Of a stretch of 64,000 bases of DNA, positions 45,922 through 55,742 are shown one piece after another. Under the pieces are notes generated by a model. The model had not been told where the DNA came from. It searched no databases and saw only the letters and a list, made by a program, of their open reading frames with translations. Both the position numbers and the translations under genes were made by a program. Source of the stretch: an uncultured Bacteroidia bacterium (GTDB lineage: Bacteria; Bacteroidota; Bacteroidia; Bacteroidales; UBA932); assembly GCA_902789395.1 (NCBI GenBank), contig CADANY010000011.1, forward strand, positions 87,730 through 151,729, written 5' to 3'. Position 1 is the stretch's first letter. Each line of letters opens with the position of its first letter.

Positions 45922-47660
45922 ATCTCATCAAAATCGCCTTCTCCGCCAGAGGTCTGCATCTGGTAGATATCGCGATATATCTCATTATTAATCAAAAGGT
46001 TCTCATGGGTATCGAACCCGTTTACGCGTCCGTTTTCCATCACAACGATCCGGTCCGCATCCTTGATGCTGAGGATCCGTTGGGAGATAATGACTTTCGT
46101 CGTCCCGGGAATCCGGGCCATGAAGGCTTTCCGGATCCGGGCGTCCGTTGCCGTATCGACCGCAGAGGTCGAATCGTCCAGCACCAGAACCTTCGGCTTT
46201 TTCAGAAGGGCCCGTGCGATACAGAGCCGCTGGCGCTGACCGCCTGATACATTGGTTCCGCCCTGTTCGATACGGGTTTCATATCCATTAGGGAAGGCCT
46301 CGATGAACTCATCCGCACAGGCAAGCCGACAGGCTTCCTTACATTCCTCCAGGGTTGCATCCTCCTTTCCCCAGCGAAGGTTGTCCAGGATTGTCCCGGA
46401 AAAGAGCGTACTCTTCTGCAGGACCATGGCGACCTCTCCGTGGAGGACGGTCATGTCATACGCCCGGACATCGTGCCCTCCGACCCGGACGGCTCCTTCC
46501 GAGACGTCGTACAGACGGGAAATCAGATTGCCGAGGGTAGATTTTCCGCTGCCGGTACCGCCGATGATCCCGATGGTCTCGCCGGCATGGATATGAAGAT
46601 CAATATCTTCCAAGGCATAATCCCCGCCTTTTTCATAAGAAAAATAGACATGGTCGAAGTCGATGCTCCCGTCCGGAACGGCTGTCAAGGGATGTTCGGG
46701 ATTGAACATATCCGGATCTTCGTCGATGACCTCCGCGATCCGGACCCCGCTGGCCGCGCTCTGGGTCAGCTGGACAAAGATCATCGAGAGCATCATCAGC
46801 GATGATAGGATCGTCATGACATAACTGAAAAGCGAGGTCAACTGGCCGGTCGTCAGGGAGCCGTCTACGATGAAATGCGCGCCCCACCAGCTCAGGGAAA
46901 TGATGCAGGCATTGACGACGAGGTTCATGACGGGATGGTTCAGGGCCATCAGGCTCTCCGCCCGCACATTCAGGGCAAAAAGCTCAAGCGCCGCCTTGTC
47001 GAATTTCGAGATCTCATGGCTCTCCCGCACATAGGCCTTGACGACCCGTATGGCGGAAACATTCTCCTGGACAACGCCGTTGAGATTATCTATCTTCTTG
47101 AGTATCTGCTGGAAAAGCCGGGCGACCCGGGTGATCAGAATCGTCAGGAAGACTGTCAGGACGAGCATCGCAACCAGGAAGATGATGCTAAGGCGGGTAT
47201 TGATGAAAAAGCACATCAACAGCGCTGAAACCATATTGAGCGGCGCCCGGAAAGAAGTTCTCAGCAGCATCTGGAAGGCCCGCTGGATATTGGAGACGTC
47301 TGTCGTCATGCGCGTTACGAGCCCCGCCGTCGAGAACTTGTCGATATCGGAGAAGGAGAAACGCTGGATATTCCGATACATCGCCTCCCGCAGGTTTGCG
47401 GCGAGTCCGGTGCTGGAATAGGCGGCGAAACGTCCCGCCAGAATACCGAAAAGCATACTCAGACAAGCGATCCCGATCATGACGCCACCCCATTTATAGA
47501 CTTCGGGAAGACTCCCGGCCTGGATGCCTTTGTCGATGATCGAAGCCGTCACATAGGGTATCAGGATGCCCATAATCACCTCGGCCGTTGTCCAGACCGG
47601 GGTCAGCAGGGCCGCCACCTTATACTGACGGACTTGTCTGAGGAGCGTTTTAAGCATCAA
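45918..47660 (-). CDS. ABC exporter half-transporter, degenerate partner
   Basis: 580 residues: six membrane helices, then the ATPase domain. Walker A is [12 protein letters not shown] and the signature VSGGQ is normal, but Walker B reads VLVLDDST (Asp where the catalytic Glu should be) and the H-loop reads ISQRIL (Gln in place of His). Those two changes define the degenerate site of heterodimeric exporters such as TM287/288 and BmrCD. The gene overlaps rmlA by 11 bases and the partner by 4, so it is firmly in the polysaccharide operon. Confidence 0.9.
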   Translation of the reverse strand: MMLKTLLRQVRQYKVAALLTPVWTTAEVIMGILIPYVTASIIDKGIQAGSLPEVYKWGGVMIGIACLSMLFGILAGRFAAYSSTGLAANLREAMYRNIQRFSFSDIDKFSTAGLVTRMTTDVSNIQRAFQMLLRTSFRAPLNMVSALLMCFFINTRLSIIFLVAMLVLTVFLTILITRVARLFQQILKKIDNLNGVVQENVSAIRVVKAYVRESHEISKFDKAALELFALNVRAESLMALNHPVMNLVVNACIISLSWWGAHFIVDGSLTTGQLTSLFSYVMTILSSLMMLSMIFVQLTQSAASGVRIAEVIDEDPDMFNPEHPLTAVPDGSIDFDHVYFSYEKGGDYALEDIDLHIHAGETIGIIGGTGSGKSTLGNLISRLYDVSEGAVRVGGHDVRAYDMTVLHGEVAMVLQKSTLFSGTILDNLRWGKEDATLEECKEACRLACADEFIEAFPNGYETRIEQGGTNVSGGQRQRLCIARALLKKPKVLVLDDSTSAVDTATDARIRKAFMARIPGTTKVIISQRILSIKDADRIVVMENGRVNGFDTHENLLINNEIYRDIYQMQTSGGEGDFDEI

Positions 47661-48528
47661 GCAGTTTCAAAAGATACTGTCCATACTGGTTTTTCGCCAT
47701 TGGAGCCGCCACCTGACGGAGCCTCTCCGCCGGGATCCATCCTTTCCGGTAAGCTATTTCTTCCAGACAGGCGACCTTGAGTCCCTGCCGTTTCTCGATG
47801 ACTTCAATATAGGTAGACGCCTCGGAGAGCGACTCATGTGTCCCGGTATCGAGCCAGGCAAAACCCCGTCCGAGGGTCTGGACCTTCAGACGGCCCATTT
47901 CCAGGAATCGCTGATTGACGGAGGTAATCTCCAGTTCTCCGCGCTTGGAAGGACGGATCGTCGCTGCAATGTCAACGACTTCATTCGGATAGAAATACAA
48001 TCCGGTAACCGCGTAGTTCGACTTCGGCTCGGCAGGTTTCTCCTCGATACTAAGACAGTTTCCCTCCCCGTCAAGCTCTGCTACGCCATACCGGCCGGGA
48101 TCGCTTACCCAATAGCCGAAGACTGTCGCTTTCCGCTCCTGTTCCACGACCCGGACCGCTTCGGAGAGCTGGGCTTCGAACCCGGTCCCATGGAAAATAT
48201 TATCGCCCAGTACGAGACAGGCATCATCTTCCCCGATGAAATCCCGGCCGATGATGAAAGCCTGGGCAAGCCCGTCCGGAGAGGGCTGCTCCGCATACGT
48301 AAAGTGGACACCGTAATCGGAACCGTCTCCAAGCAGGCGCCGGAAGCCGGGCAGGTCGGAAGGGGTCGAGATAATCAGGATCTCCCGGATTCCGGACTGC
48401 ATCAGTACGGAAACCGGATAGTAGACCATCGGTTTGTCATAGATCGGGAGCAGCTGCTTGCTGATTCCTTTCGTGATCGGATAGAGCCGGGTCCCGGATC
48501 CTCCGGCGAGAACGATTCCTTTCATCAT
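47650..48528 (-). CDS. rmlA: Glucose-1-phosphate thymidylyltransferase
   Basis: 292 residues, with [37 protein letters not shown] at the N-terminus, a standard RmlA. It makes dTDP-glucose from dTTP and glucose-1-phosphate, the first step to dTDP-L-rhamnose. It is the last of the sugar genes in the operon (order on the minus strand: rmlD, rmlC, rmlB, gmhA, rmlA), overlapping gmhA by 4 bases. Confidence 0.97.
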   Translation of the reverse strand: MMKGIVLAGGSGTRLYPITKGISKQLLPIYDKPMVYYPVSVLMQSGIREILIISTPSDLPGFRRLLGDGSDYGVHFTYAEQPSPDGLAQAFIIGRDFIGEDDACLVLGDNIFHGTGFEAQLSEAVRVVEQERKATVFGYWVSDPGRYGVAELDGEGNCLSIEEKPAEPKSNYAVTGLYFYPNEVVDIAATIRPSKRGELEITSVNQRFLEMGRLKVQTLGRGFAWLDTGTHESLSEASTYIEVIEKRQGLKVACLEEIAYRKGWIPAERLRQVAAPMAKNQYGQYLLKLLDA

Positions 48529-49127
48529 AAATTCCTGTCTTTACCGAACATAGCTTCTTCGACGACGCTGCAAAGGATATGGCCGATCAGGGTCTGGCAC
48601 TCCTGGATCCTCGGGGTCACTTCGGAAGGGATATGGATCACATAATCATAGGCGTCCATCCGGCAGGGCTTCGCCCCGACGAGGGCGACGGTCCAGATCC
48701 CCTTCTGTTTGCAGATATCCAGCACATCGACGAGATTGGCTGAATTTCCGGACGTGGAAATCCCGATGAAGACATCACCGGCAGCGCCGCATCCCTCGAT
48801 CTGCTTCGAAAAGACCTTGTCGTAAGCGTAATCGTTTCCGATCGCCGTCAGGAGAGACCCGTTCGTCGTCAGAGCCATCGCAGGGATACCCGGACGGTCA
48901 AAATAGAATTTGTTGACCAACTCCCCGACCATGTGCTGGGCGTCCGCAGCGCTCCCGCCGTTCCCGGCCCAGAGGGTCTTGTGGCCGTTCCTGTAAGTCC
49001 GGCACAGGAGATCCGCCACTTCGGCAACCTTTTCCATCAGGGCGGCATCTTCGAGGAGCCGCGCCTTTACGGCTGCCGATTCTTCCGCCTGGGTGCGGAC
49101 CATCTTCATTATATCCATATCCGTCAT
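48525..49127 (-). CDS. gmhA: Sedoheptulose-7-phosphate isomerase
   Basis: 200 residues, SIS domain. The key pieces are [23 protein letters not shown] and [16 protein letters not shown], both diagnostic of GmhA. It converts sedoheptulose-7-phosphate to D-glycero-D-manno-heptose-7-phosphate, the substrate of HddA at 36656-37744. It sits between rmlB and rmlA, overlapping each by 4 bases, so heptose and rhamnose supply are co-expressed. Confidence 0.95.
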   Translation of the reverse strand: MTDMDIMKMVRTQAEESAAVKARLLEDAALMEKVAEVADLLCRTYRNGHKTLWAGNGGSAADAQHMVGELVNKFYFDRPGIPAMALTTNGSLLTAIGNDYAYDKVFSKQIEGCGAAGDVFIGISTSGNSANLVDVLDICKQKGIWTVALVGAKPCRMDAYDYVIHIPSEVTPRIQECQTLIGHILCSVVEEAMFGKDRNL

Positions 49128-50224
49128 CGGTTCTTATACATTTGCTCGTAATACTTCTGGTAATCTCCTGAGGTAACCTGGTCGAGCCATTCCTGGTTCT
49201 CCAGATACCAGCGGACTGTCTTCTCAATGCCTTCCTCGAACTGCAGGGAGGGCTTCCAGCCCAGTTCCCGGGAGAGTTTCGTGCTGTCAATCGCATAACG
49301 CAGATCATGCCCTGCCCGGTCGGTAACGAAGGTGATGAGATTGTCGTCCTCCCCTTCCGCACGGCCGAGGAGCCGGTCCGTCACCCGGATCAGGGTCCGG
49401 ACAATATCGATATTCTTCCACTCATTGAACCCGCCGATATTGTACGTTTCCGCAATCTTTCCCTCATGGAAGATCAAATCGATCGCGCGGGCATGATCCT
49501 CCACATAGAGCCAGTCCCGGACATTCTCGCCCTTTCCGTAGACCGGCAGCGGCTTGCGATGACGGATGTTATTGACAAACAGCGGGATAAGCTTTTCAGG
49601 GAACTGATAGGGACCATAATTGTTCGAGCAGTTAGTCACGATAGTCGGGAGACCATAGGTATCGTGGAAAGCCCGGACGAAGTGATCGCTGGAGGCCTTG
49701 GCCGCGCTGTATGGACTGTGGGGGTTGTACTTCGTATCTTCCGTGAAGAAATCATCGCCATAAGGGGCTTTCCCCTCCGGCCGGGTCAGTTCCAGGGCGC
49801 CGTAGACCTCGTCTGTCGAAATGTGGTAGAAGCGGCAGGGAACGCCGTCGATCTCATATCCGAGCGGCTGCCAGAAATCCTTGGCGGCCTGAAGGAGGGA
49901 AAGGGTTCCCAGGACATTCGTCTTGGCAAAGGTAAAGGGATCTTTGATGCTCCTGTCGACATGGCTCTCGGCGGCAAGATGGATGATGCCGTCGACCCGG
50001 GCTTCGCGGATCAGGCCGCTTACGGATTCAAAGTCGCAGATATCGCCCTTGACGAAGGTATAATTGGGACGGTCTTCAATGTCCTTGAGGTTGGCGAGAT
50101 TGCCCGCATAAGTCAGTTTGTCGAGGTTCAGGATCCGGTAGTCGGGATACTTATTGACAAACAGGCGGACGACGTGGCTTCCGATAAATCCGGCACCGCC
50201 GGTAATAAGAATCGTGCGTTTCAT
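49124..50224 (-). CDS. rmlB: dTDP-glucose 4,6-dehydratase
   Basis: 366 residues, extended SDR. The NAD loop is ITGGAGFIGSHVVRLF; the active-site residues lie in YHISTDEVYG and the YSAAKASSDH motif (Tyr-x3-Lys). It produces dTDP-4-keto-6-deoxyglucose. It overlaps both neighbours by 4 bases. Confidence 0.97.
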   Translation of the reverse strand: MKRTILITGGAGFIGSHVVRLFVNKYPDYRILNLDKLTYAGNLANLKDIEDRPNYTFVKGDICDFESVSGLIREARVDGIIHLAAESHVDRSIKDPFTFAKTNVLGTLSLLQAAKDFWQPLGYEIDGVPCRFYHISTDEVYGALELTRPEGKAPYGDDFFTEDTKYNPHSPYSAAKASSDHFVRAFHDTYGLPTIVTNCSNNYGPYQFPEKLIPLFVNNIRHRKPLPVYGKGENVRDWLYVEDHARAIDLIFHEGKIAETYNIGGFNEWKNIDIVRTLIRVTDRLLGRAEGEDDNLITFVTDRAGHDLRYAIDSTKLSRELGWKPSLQFEEGIEKTVRWYLENQEWLDQVTSGDYQKYYEQMYKNR

Positions 50225-50763
50225 ACTTTGAGTTCTTTTAAAGGTCCATGGTTCCGGTCCTTGGCGGAAAGGATGATCTCTTCAGGGGGCAGTTGCCAGT
50301 CAATACCGATATCGGGATCGTTCCATGCAACGGCACCTTCCGCCTCCGGATGATAGAAATTGTCGCACTTATACTGGAACACGCACTCCTCGGAGAGGAC
50401 GCTGAATCCATGGGCGAATCCCCTTGGGATGAAGAACTGGCGGTGATTTTCCCCGCTGAGTTCTACGGCGACGTACCGACCGAAGGTCGGCGAGTCTTTC
50501 CGGATGTCGACGGCTACGTCGAGCACCTTTCCGGAAACAACCCGGACCAACTTTGCCTGGGCCCACTCCCCTTTCTGGAAATGGAGCCCGCGGACAACGC
50601 CCCGCCGGGAACGGCTCTCATTGTCCTGGACAAAATGGACAGGGCCGACAGCCTCCTCGAAGACCCGCTCATTATACGATTCGAAAAAATACCCTCTCTC
50701 ATCCCCGAAGACAGTCGGTTCGAGAATGACAGGCCCTTCTATTTCAGTCTTTATTACTTTCAT
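50221..50763 (-). CDS. rmlC: dTDP-4-dehydrorhamnose 3,5-epimerase
   Basis: 180 residues from the ATG at 50763 (MKVIKTEIEGPVILEP), which overlaps the rmlD stop; the 14 extra residues of the longer frame were rejected. The cupin fold includes RGLHFQKGEWAQAKLVRVVSGKVLDVAVD and the catalytic-region IPRGFAHGFSVLS. It performs the double epimerisation giving dTDP-4-keto-L-rhamnose. Confidence 0.96.
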   Translation of the reverse strand: MKVIKTEIEGPVILEPTVFGDERGYFFESYNERVFEEAVGPVHFVQDNESRSRRGVVRGLHFQKGEWAQAKLVRVVSGKVLDVAVDIRKDSPTFGRYVAVELSGENHRQFFIPRGFAHGFSVLSEECVFQYKCDNFYHPEAEGAVAWNDPDIGIDWQLPPEEIILSAKDRNHGPLKELKV

Positions 50764-51659
50764 AGAGAATTCTTTTCCTTTTGGAGATCCATCTCCGCCA
50801 TACAATTACGAAGCGACTCATACCAATGGGGGACCTCAACTCCGAAGGTCTTCTTTACCAAGGACTTGTCCAAGACAGAGAAAGCCGGACGGCGGGCCTT
50901 GGTCGGATATTCGTCACTGTGGCAGGGACGGATATCGCACGTATTCCCAGCAAGGTCGCGGATCGCGCAGGCAAAATCGTACCAGGAACATACTCCTTCG
51001 TCCGAATAATGATAGACGCCGGTCTTTCCAAGCTGTCCCGTCGCAATGATATGGAGGATCAGGGCGGAGAGATCCCGTGCATAGGTCGGGGTCCCGACCT
51101 GGTCGAAAACGACATTCAACGAAGGACGTTCAGCTGTAAGCCGGCACATCGTCTTGACGAAGTTCTTTCCGTATGGAGAATACAGCCAGGCCGTACGGAT
51201 CAGGATATAAGGGCAGCCCGCCTCCCGAAGAGCCTGCTCACCTTTGAGTTTGGTGGCGCCGTAGACCCCGATCGGATTGACCGGCCAGTCTTCGCGGCAA
51301 GGCAGCGGACGGTCGCCCTGGAAAACATAATCGGTAGAAATGTGGATCATCTCCGCCCCGGTTTCCGCAGCAACCGCAGCAAGATAGCCGACAGCCCGGT
51401 GATTGAGAAGATCCGCCATCGCCACATCCTCTTCCGCTTTGTCGACCGCCGTATAGGCTGCGCAATTGATAATCAGACCGATCCGTTCCGACCGGCAGAT
51501 CAGACGGATGGCATCGATATCCGTAATATCAAGATAGACGGTATCCATACCGGGGAGGCGGGTCACATCAGTAAAGATGAAGCGATCCTTCACCGTATCC
51601 GCCGCATTCCGGAGAGAAATGCCGAGCTGGCCATTGGCCCCTGTTACGAGTATGTTCAT
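50760..51659 (-). CDS. rmlD: dTDP-4-dehydrorhamnose reductase
   Basis: 299 residues, SDR. The NAD(P) loop is ILVTGANGQLGISLRN; catalytic YGATKLKGEQ (Tyr-x3-Lys) follows STDYVFQG. It reduces the 4-keto group to give dTDP-L-rhamnose. It starts one base before the stop of the upstream phosphatase gene (4-base overlap). Confidence 0.96.
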   Translation of the reverse strand: MNILVTGANGQLGISLRNAADTVKDRFIFTDVTRLPGMDTVYLDITDIDAIRLICRSERIGLIINCAAYTAVDKAEEDVAMADLLNHRAVGYLAAVAAETGAEMIHISTDYVFQGDRPLPCREDWPVNPIGVYGATKLKGEQALREAGCPYILIRTAWLYSPYGKNFVKTMCRLTAERPSLNVVFDQVGTPTYARDLSALILHIIATGQLGKTGVYHYSDEGVCSWYDFACAIRDLAGNTCDIRPCHSDEYPTKARRPAFSVLDKSLVKKTFGVEVPHWYESLRNCMAEMDLQKEKNSL

Positions 51660-52369
51660 AAATTCGTATGGATAGCACGCAGCGATGCGAGCAGTTTTTT
51701 GTCAATCGAGACATTCGAGTACTGGGCCTGCAAAACCTTAAACCGGTGGCAGTCGGATCCGCCCATACAGTACCAGCCTTTACCGAGAAGGAAACGGGCA
51801 TTCCGCAGGGCATGTTCCCCATAATATCCGGTAACGGAAGGAAGATTCAACTGCAGGAGGACTCCCATCCTGTGGAGCCTTACGTAATCCTCCTCTGCCA
51901 TATAGCGATACCGTTCCGGATGGGCCAGCAGAGGCCTGTACCCCGCGGACATCATCCGCTCCAGCGTCCCCCAAAGATCGATCGGAGGAGACCAGGTCGA
52001 GGTCTCGACCAGAACGACATCTTCTCCGTGCTGGAGAAGGTCCCTGTCTTCGAGCCTTTCCTCGAAAAGGTTGTCCATCATATACTCTGCCGCAAGATGC
52101 AGGACAAGACCGCCTTTGTAGACGGATTTCAGGTCTTCGAAACGCTTCACGAGCCCTTCTGTCGTGTTGGGGACATCCTCCATGACATGAGGGGTACACC
52201 AGACCTCCTGCAAGCCGAGTTCTTCCAGCCAGGAGAGAATCTCAAGGGATTCCTCTACCGTCTTGACCCCGTCGTCGACCCCGTAAAGGATATGGGAGTG
52301 ATTATCGGTCCATCCGGAAAGGAATCCGCTTTCAATGAGCGATATGCGGCGATTGAACAGCCCGAACAT
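51656..52369 (-). CDS. PHP-type protein-tyrosine phosphatase (CpsB/Wzb-like)
   Basis: 237 residues, PHP metal-dependent phosphatase family. The N-terminal metal motif DNHSHILYGVDDG and the C-terminal GSDCHRF give the expected His/Asp ligands, with EVWCTPHVM and LLAHPERYRYM between. It dephosphorylates the tyrosine kinase encoded directly upstream (1-base overlap), thereby controlling polysaccharide assembly. Confidence 0.92.
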   Translation of the reverse strand: MFGLFNRRISLIESGFLSGWTDNHSHILYGVDDGVKTVEESLEILSWLEELGLQEVWCTPHVMEDVPNTTEGLVKRFEDLKSVYKGGLVLHLAAEYMMDNLFEERLEDRDLLQHGEDVVLVETSTWSPPIDLWGTLERMMSAGYRPLLAHPERYRYMAEEDYVRLHRMGVLLQLNLPSVTGYYGEHALRNARFLLGKGWYCMGGSDCHRFKVLQAQYSNVSIDKKLLASLRAIHTNL

Positions 52370-54822
52370 TATGCTTTAGCCTTCTCCTTTCTGCCTTCCT
52401 TGTGGTCAGACTCATTGCCATAACCGTAGCCGTAACCGTAGCCATAGCCATAGCCGTAACCATAGCCATAACCGTAGCCACTCTTGCCTTTATACGTTTC
52501 CACACCGTTGACGATCAAGGCCATCCGGTTGTATTTCTTATCGGCATAGAGCTGCTCGACATAGGCAAGGGCACGCTTGTCGAAGAGCCCGGCCCGGATA
52601 ATGAAGATCGTAATATCGGCCTTCGGAGCAATGATAGAAGTATCGGCCACGACATCGACAGGCGGACAGTCGAGGAAAATATAATCGTAATCCTCCTTGA
52701 GATGCTCGATCATCTCGCCGAAGCGGTCGGAGACGAGCAGTTCGGCCGGATTCGGAGGGATGGATCCGACGGAAAGCAAGTCAAGGTTCTCTGAAATGCT
52801 CGTCACGTGCTCGCGGATATGGCCGGACTTGCCGCTCAGGAAAGCGGCGACACCGGTTGTATTCTTATCCAGCGCCTTGCTGAGGGTCGCCTTGCGGAGG
52901 TCGGTATCGACGATGATGACCTTGGCACCCTTCAGGGCCATGGAAGCGGAAAGGTTGAGAATCGTAAAGGTCTTTCCTGCGTTCGGGTTGAAGGAAGTCA
53001 CCATGATTACCTTGGAGGTCTCCTTCGAGGTATGGATCATCAGATCGAGGTTCGTACGGAGGACACGGAAGGCCTCATTGACCATATCCCGTTTGCCGGA
53101 CTCGACGAGGATCCGGGTATTGGACTCATCGAACCGGTTCTCACGGAACGGGAGCTTATGTTTCTTTCCGAGCTGCGGAATCTCGGCGAGGAACGGGACG
53201 GACAGACGTGAGACGTCACTGCGCCCCTTGACCGTATTGTCCAGCACGTTGCGGAGGTAGAAATAGGCGAACGGAATACCGAGTCCAAGCAGGGCGGCGA
53301 TGAGGAGAATCATCATCCGGTTCGGGGAAATCGGAGCGCCGGAGCCGGAAGGCTTCTGGATCAGGCGCGTATTTTCAACGGTCAGAAGGGACTGAAGTTC
53401 ATTCTCTTCCCGTTTCTGGAGAAGGAAGATATAGAGCTGTTCCTTGACTTTCTGCTGGCGGTCCATCGACGCAAGTTCCAGCTGCTGGCCGGAAGTCGAG
53501 GACAGTTTGGAAAGGACACGGTTCTCCTGGCCGACAATCTTCTGGCGCTGGATGTCGAGGGTAGCGATCAGATTGTCCACGGACCGGTTGATCGCGACCT
53601 TGATCGCATCCAGGTTGTTGTTGATGCTCTTGATCATCGGGTTCGACTCGCTACTCATCGGAAGAAGCCGGTTCCGCTCGAGAAGGGCCGCATTGTACTC
53701 TGCGATCTGGCTGCCGACATTCCCGCCCTCGACGGCCATGTTGGCCGGAATGAGGTCATCTGCATGGGCCGGATCATTGATCCACTGCTTGATATAGCGG
53801 GCGACCTCCATCCTCTTTTCGATCTCAAACGCCTGCTGGGCATAATTGGTAGACTGCTGCAGCATGGTGCTGGCGTCCGAAGCGACATCGGTGATCTGGT
53901 GCGACTGCTTATAGTCCTTGATGTTGGACTCAATCCCACCGAGTTCCCTCTCGATATAGCTGAGACGGTCGTTGATGAATATCGACGTCTTGCGCGCAGA
54001 TGTATTTTTCATTTCCACCCAGTCCTCGTTATAGATATCGAGCAGGGTGCTCAGGACCACTTCGGCCCGGCTCGGATAGACGTCCTGGATCGTTAGGACG
54101 ACGACGGAGGACTGCTTGTTGGAGAGGCCGGCCGAAAGACGTCCGCAATATGCTTTTCCGCGGGAGCGGGCAGGCAGCCAGGAAATGGCGATATCGTTCT
54201 TCCAGGTATCGATCTGCTTCGTCGGGACGAAGACCAGTTTGCCGGCCGGTGTGTCGAGGGTATCTTTGAGATTACCCTTGAACCTGCCTTCCGCAAACTC
54301 TCCTGCCATTTTGAAGTCTTTCAGTTCAAAAGACTCCTTGCCCGTCTTCACGAGGGTAAACGAGAACGGGAATACGGGACGGTCACCGGTAATCTGCATC
54401 TCGACCGGGGAATTGCGGTACATCTCGCGTTCGCGGAGGAACTGCTGATCGACATACTTGGTCTCGAGTCCGAGTCTTTCCACGACCTTCTCCATCAAGT
54501 CAGGTGACACGAATGCAGCCAGTTCGTTATCGATGCTGGAACCGGAATAATAACGGCTGTACCCGCCGGAAAAAGAGGTCAGGTTCCGGACCATCGTATT
54601 CTGGGTCGTCTCGTCTATGATGAGTTTTTCATTCCGGCTGTAGACCTTCGGAGTCTTATAGAGATAGAAAGCCGCGGCGGCGAGGCAGACCAGGAGGGAA
54701 AAGATATACCATCCCTTGTGATTCCAGATCAGTCCCAGGATATCGGACAGGCGGAGTACCTGTTCGTCATCCAGGCTGCTTTGGACCTGCATGGAGTTAT
54801 TGTTCTGATTATACTCAGCCAT
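52369..54822 (-). CDS. wzc: Polysaccharide co-polymerase/tyrosine autokinase (Wzc-like) with Gly-Tyr tail
   Basis: 817 residues. Two membrane helices (about 36-55 and 500-520) border a long periplasmic coiled-coil domain with Wzz features (SPDLMEKVVERLGLE). The cytoplasmic BY-kinase has Walker A FNPNAGKTFT, Walker A' VIIVDTDLRKA and Walker B YIFLDCPPVD. The C-terminus carries ten tyrosines in alternation with glycine, encoded by a hexanucleotide repeat at 52417-52479, then a short charged end. This is the tyrosine cluster that is autophosphorylated to regulate chain length and export. The export protein gene precedes it by 6 bases and the phosphatase follows. Confidence 0.95.
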   Translation of the reverse strand: MAEYNQNNNSMQVQSSLDDEQVLRLSDILGLIWNHKGWYIFSLLVCLAAAAFYLYKTPKVYSRNEKLIIDETTQNTMVRNLTSFSGGYSRYYSGSSIDNELAAFVSPDLMEKVVERLGLETKYVDQQFLREREMYRNSPVEMQITGDRPVFPFSFTLVKTGKESFELKDFKMAGEFAEGRFKGNLKDTLDTPAGKLVFVPTKQIDTWKNDIAISWLPARSRGKAYCGRLSAGLSNKQSSVVVLTIQDVYPSRAEVVLSTLLDIYNEDWVEMKNTSARKTSIFINDRLSYIERELGGIESNIKDYKQSHQITDVASDASTMLQQSTNYAQQAFEIEKRMEVARYIKQWINDPAHADDLIPANMAVEGGNVGSQIAEYNAALLERNRLLPMSSESNPMIKSINNNLDAIKVAINRSVDNLIATLDIQRQKIVGQENRVLSKLSSTSGQQLELASMDRQQKVKEQLYIFLLQKREENELQSLLTVENTRLIQKPSGSGAPISPNRMMILLIAALLGLGIPFAYFYLRNVLDNTVKGRSDVSRLSVPFLAEIPQLGKKHKLPFRENRFDESNTRILVESGKRDMVNEAFRVLRTNLDLMIHTSKETSKVIMVTSFNPNAGKTFTILNLSASMALKGAKVIIVDTDLRKATLSKALDKNTTGVAAFLSGKSGHIREHVTSISENLDLLSVGSIPPNPAELLVSDRFGEMIEHLKEDYDYIFLDCPPVDVVADTSIIAPKADITIFIIRAGLFDKRALAYVEQLYADKKYNRMALIVNGVETYKGKSGYGYGYGYGYGYGYGYGYGYGNESDHKEGRKEKAKA
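52417..52479. repeat. Hexanucleotide repeat coding the (Gly-Tyr)10 tail of Wzc
   Basis: 63 bases encode Gly-(Tyr-Gly)10 on the minus strand, as alternating GGC/GGT and TAT/TAC codons. The six-base period means replication slippage would change the number of Gly-Tyr units without shifting the frame. Confidence 0.9.
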
Positions 54823-54828
54823 AGTAAG

Positions 54829-55653
54829 TTACTTGTTTAAAGACAAAAGCATGATAACGAAGTTGGTGATGGTCATCGCCGTGGAGGTCAGCGAAATCCA
54901 GAAGCTGGCCGACCTGAAGTAGTTCTCGTTGATTGTAGACTGGCCGACCTTGACCTTGTCCGGGGTCACGTAAACGATGTCGTTCTGCTGGAGATAGTAG
55001 GCAGGAGAATTGAAGACATCGCTGCTGCGGAGGTCCAGCATATAGATCTGGCGCTTGCCGTTCTGTTCACGGATCACCATAACATCGTCACGCTTGCCGT
55101 GGATCGTCAGGTCATGGGAGAGGGACAGGGCCTGGAAGATCGTAATCTTGTCACCGGAGATGTTGAAGGTACCGGGAGAGGCTACGTCACCGAGAACGGA
55201 TATCTTGAAGTTCAGGAATTCCACGATGACGACGGCATCGCGGAGCATGCCCGATTCATCCAGTTTTTCCTTGATCATTTCCTGGAGTTCCCAACGGGAA
55301 AGGCCGGCTACATGGATCTTTCCGAGGGAAGGGAAATCGATATCACCGTTGTTGTCGACGTTGTAAGGGGTAATCCGGTTGTTGCCGGAGGTCATGTTTC
55401 CGCCAGACGAACCAGCCTGGAAAGTAGCCACGGCGAGGTTGAAGTTGGCGGCCAGTTTCGGTTCGGTGCAAGTCACCAGGATCGAAAGCTGGTCCTGCGG
55501 CTGGATGATGATCCCTTCGTTGATCGGCATCCGCATCGTTGTCTCTTCGCGGACATCCTGCAGGTAATAGATATTCTTCCATGTCTTGTTGCCGCAGGAA
55601 ACAACGCTCAGGAGCATTGCGACGGCAATGGCGGTCTTAAAAAATCTCTTCAT
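54829..55653 (-). CDS. wza: Polysaccharide export lipoprotein (Wza-like)
   Basis: 274 residues from the ATG at 55653, which gives a lipoprotein signal (MKRFFKTAIAVAMLLSVVSCG, lipid Cys at 20); the longer frame adds 11 unlikely residues. The Poly_export region lies at about residues 45-130 (IIQPQDQLSILVTC), a SLBB domain follows (VSVLGDVASPGTFNISGDKITIFQALSL-like in meaning), and the end has a short hydrophobic C-terminus. It forms the outer-membrane channel. It is the first gene of the 12-gene operon running to 42760. Confidence 0.92.
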   Translation of the reverse strand: MKRFFKTAIAVAMLLSVVSCGNKTWKNIYYLQDVREETTMRMPINEGIIIQPQDQLSILVTCTEPKLAANFNLAVATFQAGSSGGNMTSGNNRITPYNVDNNGDIDFPSLGKIHVAGLSRWELQEMIKEKLDESGMLRDAVVIVEFLNFKISVLGDVASPGTFNISGDKITIFQALSLSHDLTIHGKRDDVMVIREQNGKRQIYMLDLRSSDVFNSPAYYLQQNDIVYVTPDKVKVGQSTINENYFRSASFWISLTSTAMTITNFVIMLLSLNK

Positions 55654-55687
55654 GATCAGTTGTTCGGTTATAACCCCAATAAACATG

Positions 55688-55719
55688 CAAATTTACAGAA
55701 ATAATACATGCAAAGCAAA
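55688..55719 (-). promoter_or_regulatory. Promoter of the wza-rml operon
   Basis: On the minus strand TTTG (55716-55719), 20 bases, then TAAATTTG (55688-55695), ending 34 bases before the wza start. It is divergent from the RNase HI promoter. Confidence 0.55.
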
Positions 55720-55727
55720 AAAATGTG

Positions 55728-55735
55728 TACATTTG
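55728..55735 (+). promoter_or_regulatory. -7 box of the rnhA gene
   Basis: TACATTTG (perfect TAnnTTTG) ending 7 bases before the ATG at 55743. It overlaps the GTG-initiated longer frame, so that start can be excluded. Confidence 0.5.
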
Positions 55736-55742
55736 CAATGAC

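Noticed and set aside
52417..52479. Regular short repeat considered as a CRISPR or VNTR outside genes
   Set aside because: The unit is 6 bases without spacers and is in frame within the Wzc-like gene, coding Gly-Tyr pairs.
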